Source: Victivallales bacterium (GTDB lineage: Bacteria; Verrucomicrobiota; Lentisphaeria; Oligosphaerales; Oligosphaeraceae). From it: a stretch of DNA of 8,304 nucleotides. Numbering within the stretch: position 1 is the stretch's first letter; each line of letters opens with the position of its first letter. Below, one piece after another: positions 7,144 through 8,304 of the stretch. Location of the stretch: contig JAGCTA010000244.1 in the NCBI GenBank assembly GCA_017963875.1, positions 1-8,304 of the forward strand, written 5' to 3'. Under the pieces are notes generated by a model, which was not told where the DNA came from, made no database searches, and worked only from the letters and a program-made list of their open reading frames with translations. Both the position numbers and the translations under genes were made by a program.

Positions 7144-8118
7144 ATGCTTACGTCTGCTTATAAATCAGAAACCGCCATATTGTACCACTTTGAAGGCTGC
7201 GGAAACGTCGAACGCTACGTCGCCTCGACACCGTGGACACGCCGCATAAGCAATGATCCCACCCTTGCAGGAATCGCCTATACCGACGCACTTCAGGCCG
7301 CCTGCACCGCCGTGCTCAAGACAGCGGACTTCGAGTTTGAAGAAGACTCGGGCGTCGTCGTGAACATCCTGCGAGGCGGTTTGAACTACGGCCTTCGCCA
7401 TGCGTTGTCTGACGCATACGGCTGGAATCGCCACACGACCTGTTTCATCAGCGCCCAGCGTGCACGCAACGCAGATGATTCGGAGGAATGGCATATCACG
7501 GAAAACGCCTATCGCAAAGTCTATTTCCCACGCAAGGCATCATTGTTCATCGGCGATGTCGTGGCGACGGGTACGAGCCTCAGATATGCGTTGAGTGAAC
7601 TCGTGTCCTCCGCAAAACGTGCGGGGACGCAGTTCAGGGACATCGTGTTCTTCACCATCGGCGGGCCGCAGGCCTCAAACATCCTGCAAGACGTCGATAC
7701 GGAATGCCGTCGCTTATTCCCCGCCTATCGGCGGACCATTCTCATCTATATGGAAGGCTGCTTTGAAGTTCCTGAGACAGAATCCCCTCTGACCATCCGC
7801 CTGACAGGCACCGACCTTGTTCGCCGTGGTTCCGTCATGGCACCTGAGTTCATCGAATCGCAATATGAAAACCCAGCGTTTCCAATTGAACGCTGCACCA
7901 TCTACGACGCTGGTTCACGCGCCTTCTGGGTCCGTGAATTCGCCGATGACGTCTGCGACTACTGGAAGCAGGTGCTTGAACTTGCGGAACGCGGCACAGA
8001 CTACAAATCGTATCTCGCCGAACGCTTCCCCGAATTGGATGTAACACGTTTCGGCATTGTTGACCTAAAGGCACTAGCATTGAAGCAAATCGAAAAAATG
8101 CAGGCCTTCCTCCCCTAA
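7144..8118 (+). CDS. Phosphoribosyltransferase-domain protein, uracil-PRTase-like
   Basis: Phosphoribosyltransferases attach a ribose phosphate from PRPP to a base. Seen: 324 residues from the ATG at 7144, with AAAGG at 7131-7135 upstream. V71-V-V-N-I-L-R-G-G-L80 resembles the V-P-I-L-R-A-G-L segment of uracil phosphoribosyltransferase. A PRPP loop follows at 133-146 (S-L-F-I-G-D-V-V-A-T-G-T-S-L). The first of the usual two acidic residues of that loop is glycine here (G137, D138). The protein is about 115 residues longer than Upp. The extra length is mostly C-terminal; the G-L-G-D-A-G-D uracil-binding motif of Upp is not present as such, though Y-D-A-G-S-R-A-F (254-261) is loosely like it. 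No signal peptide, so cytoplasmic. A CodB-type permease follows, suggesting base salvage. The base (uracil, another pyrimidine or a purine) is not determined, and a regulatory role is possible. Confidence 0.72.
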   Translation: MLTSAYKSETAILYHFEGCGNVERYVASTPWTRRISNDPTLAGIAYTDALQAACTAVLKTADFEFEEDSGVVVNILRGGLNYGLRHALSDAYGWNRHTTCFISAQRARNADDSEEWHITENAYRKVYFPRKASLFIGDVVATGTSLRYALSELVSSAKRAGTQFRDIVFFTIGGPQASNILQDVDTECRRLFPAYRRTILIYMEGCFEVPETESPLTIRLTGTDLVRRGSVMAPEFIESQYENPAFPIERCTIYDAGSRAFWVREFADDVCDYWKQVLELAERGTDYKSYLAERFPELDVTRFGIVDLKALALKQIEKMQAFLP

Positions 8119-8133
8119 CCCTCATCATCAAGT

Positions 8134-8165
8134 CCCCGCACCACTCCCGATGCGGGGTTAATTTT
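8134..8165 (+). terminator. Terminator-like hairpin between the transferase and codB
   Basis: CCCCGCA at 8134-8140 pairs perfectly with TGCGGGG at 8151-8157 across a 10-base loop, followed by TTAATTTT at 8158-8165. The stem is GC-rich and starts 15 bases after the TAA. The T tract is interrupted by AA, so termination may be partial, leaving some readthrough into codB. Confidence 0.65.
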
Positions 8166-8200
8166 GTCAAACAACACATAATCAAAAAAGGAAATGTACG

Positions 8201-8304
8201 ATGGCAGAAGATCGGGATTTTGAATTGCAAACCGTTCCGAATGAAAAACGCAAGGGATTCTGGGCGATGTTCGTCGTCATGCTCGGTTTCACCTTCTTCT
8301 CCGC
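8201..8304 (+). CDS. codB: Cytosine permease, CodB type (3' partial)
   Basis: CodB is an inner-membrane NCS1-family transporter that imports cytosine. Seen: only 34 codons plus two bases before the window ends. The N-terminus V13-P-x4-R-K-G, then V-V-M-L-G-F-T-F-F-S at 25-34, closely matches the start of E. coli CodB as I recall it (V-P-x4-R-K-G, then F-V-M-L-G-L-T-F-F-S), including entry into the first membrane helix. The ATG at 8201 is preceded by AAGGAAA (8188-8194). Neighbours: a phosphoribosyltransferase gene ends 82 bases upstream, a sensible partner for an imported base. A deaminase (codA) could lie beyond the window. Another NCS1 nucleobase carrier, such as a purine transporter, remains possible from so short a piece. 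Confidence 0.8.
   Translation, partial: MAEDRDFELQTVPNEKRKGFWAMFVVMLGFTFFS

Noticed and set aside
8134..8203. preQ1-type riboswitch ahead of codB (hairpin followed by an A-rich stretch)
   Set aside because: The A-run lies about 27 bases from the stem and the loop lacks the expected composition; a terminator-like hairpin explains it better.

Overview
The window is bacterial, with tightly packed genes all on the + strand, moderately GC-rich coding sequence and AT-rich spacers. Two large, related carbohydrate-active-type proteins, at least one secreted, sit next to stand-alone housekeeping genes. This would fit a polysaccharide-degrading bacterium of the PVC group (for example Lentisphaerota/Victivallales), but that is a weak inference because no marker gene here settles the taxonomy.

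Positions 1-4748 hold two tandem paralogues of a glycoside-hydrolase-like family. The first enters the window already open and lacks its N-terminus. It carries an Asn-Glu pair followed by C-x-C-x2-C, which resembles the acid/base and zinc-cluster region of GH42 beta-galactosidases. The second starts at 1971 with a clear Sec signal peptide. Its frame is broken by a TAA at 4524-4526, but 73 further sense codons follow in the same frame up to a TGA at 4746-4748. Those codons match the C-terminal end of the first paralogue, so the gene looks like a 925-codon gene with one nonsense codon (recent mutation, sequencing error or recoding).

Positions 4749-7043 hold argG (argininosuccinate synthase), with a perfect -35 box upstream, an 11-bp intrinsic terminator downstream, and then a GTG-started sugar phosphate isomerase/epimerase-like TIM-barrel gene whose RBS lies just after the terminator.

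Positions 7044-8304 hold an apparent nucleobase-salvage pair: a 324-residue phosphoribosyltransferase distantly like uracil phosphoribosyltransferase, then the first 34 codons of a CodB-type cytosine permease cut by the window end. A GC-rich hairpin with a T-rich tail separates them. The natural reading is base uptake followed by conversion to a nucleotide, but the base used by the transferase cannot be read from the sequence.

I see no rRNA, tRNA, CRISPR array, insertion sequence or defence system. The most unusual points are the in-frame stop in the second hydrolase-like gene, the loss of GH-A-like residues between the paralogues, the atypical phosphoribosyltransferase beside codB, and the repeated arrangement of a terminator-like hairpin directly ahead of a gene with no visible promoter.
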